A stretch of DNA of 9,227 bases from Thermoplasmatota archaeon (GTDB taxonomy: Archaea > Thermoplasmatota > E2 > DHVEG-1). Both the position numbers and the translations under genes were made by a program. This document shows positions 7,001-9,227 of the stretch, one piece after another (within the stretch, counting starts at the first letter, position 1; each line of letters starts with the position of its first letter). The notes under the pieces were generated by a model. The model searched no databases and was not told the origin of the DNA. It saw only the letters and a program-made list of their open reading frames with translations. The stretch spans positions 1-9,227 of the forward strand of contig JAUWIE010000019.1 of assembly GCA_030605515.1 (NCBI GenBank), given 5' to 3'.

Positions 7001-9194
7001 TGATACACCATACGATGTCCCTGGTGATAATCATAGTCAAGATCGATATCCGCTGGTTGGTCCCTGGTCAGGTTCTCTAAGTGGAACAATCTATGTTGAT
7101 GATGATAACACCGCAGGGCCCTGGGATGGAACACAAAGTCACCCATTCATAAGTATTCAGGATGGTATAGATGATGCTTTTACCGGTGATTTAATTTTTG
7201 TTTATAATGGGACTTATAATGAAAATATTAAAATAGATAAATCAGTAAATATAACTGGTGAAGATAAAAATAGTACAATAATTGATGGCAGTGGAAGTGG
7301 AACTGTTGTACTAATTTCTGCTAACTGGGTAAATATAAGTAATTTTACAATTGAAAAAAGTGGGGATCTTTACGCTAGCTCTTCAGATTGGATGAATATT
7401 AGTAATCTCTCCAGTAAGTTTGATAACTATTGTGCTGGAATTCAAATTAGCTCTAACTACAATAATATCTCTAATAATATCATACAAAATACATCATTTG
7501 GCATTCTTGAAATAGATGAAGCGGGATTAACCAACAATAAAATTTACAAAAACACGTTACAAAATATCTATTGTGATATAATACTGGGTTATTCGACCAA
7601 TGATATAATAGTAAATAATTATATATCAAATATTTCGAGTATTGGTGCTGGAATCTATTTATATTATACTTCTAGCAGCTATGTTTTTTCAAATCACATA
7701 TCAAATAACACAGGTGGATATGGAATATTGACATCAAGTTCATCTAATAGTATTATATCACAAAATGAAATTATTGATACAGGGGCGGGAATCCATTGTT
7801 GGTACCTTACTGACAGTGATATTAAATATAATATTATCTCAAATAGCTCAGATGATGCATTATACATACTTGATTCATCAAATAACAATATCTATTGCAA
7901 TAATATTACTAACAGTAGTAGCTATGGTATATATCTATTTTGGTCTCAAAATAATTTTATATTTTATAACAATCTAATAAATAATTCAAATTATGCTTAT
8001 GATGCATATAGTAATACGTGGTATAACACAACTTTTTCAGAGGGTAACTATTGGAGTGACTACACAGGAAGTGATAGTAATGGTGATGGAATAGGTGATA
8101 CACCATATGATATTAGTGGCGGGAGTAATCAGGATTTATATCCATTAATGGGTCCATGGGGAAAACGGCCAAATCAACCAAGTTGCATTCAACCATCAGA
8201 TGGAGCAACTAGTGTTTCTACTAGTCCAACATTACAGGTGCAAGTTACAGATCCTAATAATGATACCATGGATGTATCGTTTTATGATGCATCTGATGAT
8301 AGTCTTATAGCTACAGAAATAAACGTAGAAAATGGCAATAATACGTCAACCACATGGTCTAGTCGTTCATCTAGTACTACATATAGTTGGTATGTCATTG
8401 TCACTGATGGTACATATCTAACAAAATCTGTCACATGGAGTTTCACAACAGCATCATCTGGTGGGAACGGAGGTAATCCGCCACCAAGTGGTGGTGGGTT
8501 ACCTACGAATAACGAAATTAAGACTACAGCGCCGGATAAACCTATAATTACAGGCCCAGCTGAGGGTTACTTGGATGTTTCATATACTTATACTGCAAAT
8601 ACCACAGATCCAGATGAAAATTCTTTAAGATATAATTTTGATTGGGGAGATGAAACTAATACAGGATGGACAACTCCAAGTGTGGAGTCAGGTGATTCAG
8701 TTTCAAAATCTCATAGCTGGAATTCAACTGGAAATTATAAAGTAAAAGTAAAAGCTCAGGATGCAGTTGATCAAGAGGAAAGCGAGTGGTCCGATGTTTT
8801 AAACATAACAATATCTGAATATATCGATACTGGTCTGCCGACAAAACCAACTACACCAACAGGTCCATCATATGGAGTTACGAATATAAGTTATTCTTAT
8901 AAAACAACTAGTACAGATCCTGATAATGATCGAATAAAATATAGATTTGATTGGGGAGATGGAACATGTAGTGATTGGTCTTCCTTTGTTAATTCTGGAA
9001 CCAGCATTACTATTTCACATAAATGGATGTGTTTGGGTAATTACTCGATTAAATCACAAGCAAGAGATGCGAATAATGCAACTTCTCCTTGGTCTGACCC
9101 TTTAGATATTAAAATAGAGCTTGACTCTGATGGTGATATTCATCAGGCTGACAAGGGTGAATGCTTCGTCAATATCGATGATGTCACTTTTTGA
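3960..9194 (+). CDS. secreted gingipain-like C25 cysteine protease with CARDB, NosD beta-helix and PKD-like modules
   Basis: A 1744-residue exported protein, probably a surface or secreted endopeptidase with binding modules. Order: signal peptide (about 1-28, uncharged n-region, likely cut after SISA); C25 propeptide-like region with GEPSMPV (82-88); caspase-fold catalytic domain (about 255-685) with YDYVIITT (256-263), GGDDELIPAR (343-352), DIYWNHLDN (365-373), YIGRI (398-402), catalytic His538 in AHAN, likely nucleophile Cys569 in GCHCGD, and the family-terminal LFGDP (676-680); CARDB-like beta-sandwich (about 692-795); NosD/pectate-lyase-like beta-helix units (about 800-1040 and 1042-1400), each ending in an NYW/NWW...DGIGDTPYD cap; Ig/FN3-like domain (about 1404-1497); Gly/Pro/Asn linker (1499-1516); and two PKD-like domains (about 1524-1620 and 1627-1720) with DWGD motifs. 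N-glycosylation sequons are dense. No C-terminal transmembrane helix, PGF-type or LPXTG-type anchor is seen, and the last 23 residues look unlike the rest. The start may be the second ATG (3963). The fold assignment is confident; the substrate and activity are inferred. Confidence 0.93.
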   Translation: MMGSNVSTTLLVVLMLIFSFLTFFSISADEFDLDPYTPAGLWDDLSYTFSFTEPSFHEKMVHDTVYTTIDMSGCMAIGERAGEPSMPVKFVKLLLPPMEKVKDISVFGVPVEIDTGDINLLEKPVLPYQNPVPIGSEPLEPFAFDTGVYSSLDNYPSSLYSEQHVGYCRGYAILSLALNPVHYVPGEGKLFYYPELTIDIKLEEKEQINQFYRNNLDDEEWVKNLVNNPEIASTYTGEGIGTFEYLNGLCDPSDDYDYVIITTTENNLNHWVTSSNTPYNWTSLMDKHYSEDSLNCTLVTMQEILSCSDYYNSTALFNDTPARIREFCKDAYQDWNTSYIFIGGDDELIPAREMKYYVEDHVDSDIYWNHLDNSFNNDNDSYWGEAGDSGFDLYAEMYIGRITCDEPQDVSNWMNKSFYYADSLFEDYLENAAFYGGNTGWNAKGDDFIEYSAIKGTSNWLGPSPGAHGTYPSWLGFQYGFETWNTHNPSLEYNLSVKWTAESDVNSGWQGGSDSAAITGFRNEINNNNCTLISGIAHANEDMSLDVAKADWESQYHNTKPFFIHDYGCHCGDMDAADDGILHSMLFHSDTELAFACVYNTCYGWGSLSDTNSSSALQQKLFWDYMFDTTNNSGNYSNWQLGKAMAYSKDSMAPTINWNYSGAPESWRAIIQGCLLFGDPAQRIKPPEVFEHNVGVQTVGLSVSSHVKTNELIYVNATVYNSGENDETDVNVSFRVNGTEVDSTIITSFKNQTTHDVSFTWTPSAGLYTITINITIPGITEGSYTDNERNETITVGVKNIDTSELFNTIQDAINDSDTLDSHSILVPSGAYNENVTINKNITLTGAAKTTTIIEGNGSTDYVIHIQNRNYVNITKFTIKNGTYGIYINNSSNITITYTNISNNNLTGLYLQSSNNINITNNHIYNNSWGINLTSYSHDNRFIENEIINNNIGLTIDTNNHNNSIYHNNFSNTQNAFDNGTNNQWDNGNTSASRHRGGNWWDDYTGSDSNSDGIGDTPYDVPGDNHSQDRYPLVGPWSGSLSGTIYVDDDNTAGPWDGTQSHPFISIQDGIDDAFTGDLIFVYNGTYNENIKIDKSVNITGEDKNSTIIDGSGSGTVVLISANWVNISNFTIEKSGDLYASSSDWMNISNLSSKFDNYCAGIQISSNYNNISNNIIQNTSFGILEIDEAGLTNNKIYKNTLQNIYCDIILGYSTNDIIVNNYISNISSIGAGIYLYYTSSSYVFSNHISNNTGGYGILTSSSSNSIISQNEIIDTGAGIHCWYLTDSDIKYNIISNSSDDALYILDSSNNNIYCNNITNSSSYGIYLFWSQNNFIFYNNLINNSNYAYDAYSNTWYNTTFSEGNYWSDYTGSDSNGDGIGDTPYDISGGSNQDLYPLMGPWGKRPNQPSCIQPSDGATSVSTSPTLQVQVTDPNNDTMDVSFYDASDDSLIATEINVENGNNTSTTWSSRSSSTTYSWYVIVTDGTYLTKSVTWSFTTASSGGNGGNPPPSGGGLPTNNEIKTTAPDKPIITGPAEGYLDVSYTYTANTTDPDENSLRYNFDWGDETNTGWTTPSVESGDSVSKSHSWNSTGNYKVKVKAQDAVDQEESEWSDVLNITISEYIDTGLPTKPTTPTGPSYGVTNISYSYKTTSTDPDNDRIKYRFDWGDGTCSDWSSFVNSGTSITISHKWMCLGNYSIKSQARDANNATSPWSDPLDIKIELDSDGDIHQADKGECFVNIDDVTF
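6357..7082 (+). repeat. first NosD-type beta-helix unit (protein-level repeat)
   Basis: Residues about 800-1041. The unit opens with TIQDAIND (808-815) and PSGAYNENVTINKNITLTG, the N-terminal cap typical of NosD/CASH helices. It continues through Asn-rich coils with recurring NITxN and GIYxxN turns, then closes with GGNWWDDYTGSDSNSDGIGD (996-1015). The Asp-rich DSNSDG loop resembles calcium-binding loops. CASH-family helices act in carbohydrate binding or modification, so a polysaccharide- or surface-binding role is reasonable. I see no recognisable lyase or hydrolase catalytic set. Confidence 0.7.
7083..8160 (+). repeat. second NosD-type beta-helix unit (protein-level repeat)
   Basis: Residues about 1042-1401. 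It begins GTIYVDDDN (1042-1050), then SIQDGIDDA (1065-1073) and NGTYNENIKIDKSVNITG, parallel to the first unit. A longer series of Asn/Ser-rich coils follows, ending in GNYWSDYTGSDSNGDGIGD (1362-1380). The distance from IQD to the cap is about 300 residues, against about 190 in the first unit, so this one has extra coils. The two cap regions share 25 identical bases (6988-7012 and 8083-8107). Confidence 0.7.
8172..9120 (+). repeat. C-terminal Ig/FN3-like domain and two PKD-like domains
   Basis: Residues about 1404-1497 (PNQPSCIQPSDGATSVSTSP ... YSWYVIVTDGT ... WSFTTAS) form an Ig/FN3-like module common in archaeal surface proteins. A flexible Gly/Pro/Asn linker (about 1499-1516) follows. Two tandem PKD-like domains then share the pattern PxxPxxxGPxxG ... 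TDPDxxxxxYxFDWGD ... SHxW ... GNYxxKxxAxDA ... SxWSDxLxIxI. Such modules normally act as spacers or adhesive arms on secreted enzymes. Confidence 0.7.
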
Positions 9195-9227
9195 GATAAA
9201 GTAGGCTTTCAGAAGGTCGACTGCATA

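Noticed and set aside
6816..7040. Minus-strand frame rich in Ile/Thr opposite the first beta-helix
   Set aside because: It is the low-complexity complement of AAT/ATT-rich beta-helix codons, not a gene.
6600..7990. Recurring AATAAT/ATTAAT motifs as a CRISPR or DNA satellite
   Set aside because: There are no constant-length repeats or spacers; the recurrence comes from Asn/Ile codons of beta-helix coils.
6988..8107. The 25-base direct repeat as ends of a mobile element or attachment sites
   Set aside because: Both copies lie in the same reading frame within homologous protein caps, and no transposase or integrase lies between them.
9214..9227. GTCGACTGCA at the right edge as cloning-vector polylinker
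   Set aside because: It resembles a SalI-PstI polylinker but does not match it, and one restriction site by itself means nothing.

Overview
The window is AT-rich DNA (roughly one third G+C by eye) carrying three complete genes, all on the + strand. The host is very probably an archaeon. The isoleucyl-tRNA synthetase is of the long archaeal/eukaryal type with the C-terminal DUF5915-like region. Two of the starts have a GGTG-type Shine-Dalgarno, and intergenic regions carry TATA-like boxes instead of bacterial -35/-10 pairs. The giant surface protein combines modules (C25 peptidase, CARDB, NosD-type beta-helix with GNYWxDYxGxDxNxDGIGDTPY caps, PKD-like domains) typical of secreted proteins in Thermoplasmatota such as marine-sediment MBG-D relatives. 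The class assignment is an inference from recalled family resemblance, not from a search.

Layout. Bases 1-135 hold a possible 3' end of an upstream gene (frame open from the window edge to a TAA at 110-112), a TATA-like box and a Shine-Dalgarno. Bases 136-3267 encode isoleucyl-tRNA synthetase (ileS). After a T-rich 22-base gap, 3290-3871 encodes a small FMN-dependent nitroreductase-family protein, best started at the ATG rather than the TTG nine bases upstream. Bases 3872-3959 are a true promoter region: an AACCC/GGGTT cluster, a TATA-like stretch, then AGGTG. Bases 3960-9194 encode a 1744-residue exported protein: signal peptide, C25 propeptide-like region, gingipain-like catalytic domain with a His538/Cys569 dyad, CARDB domain, two NosD-type beta-helix units, an Ig/FN3-like domain, a Gly/Pro/Asn linker and two PKD-like domains. 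No C-terminal anchor is visible.

The first two genes are housekeeping/redox functions that may share a transcript by proximity; nothing shows a functional link between them. The third gene has its own promoter and looks like an accessory gene for external protein degradation, with adhesive or polysaccharide-binding modules hung behind the protease. I see no tRNA, rRNA, CRISPR array, insertion sequence or phage gene. The most notable items are the protease-plus-beta-helix architecture, its internal duplication, and the odd last ~100 bases of the window, where the protein tail stops looking like the family and the minus strand reads as a plausible protein.
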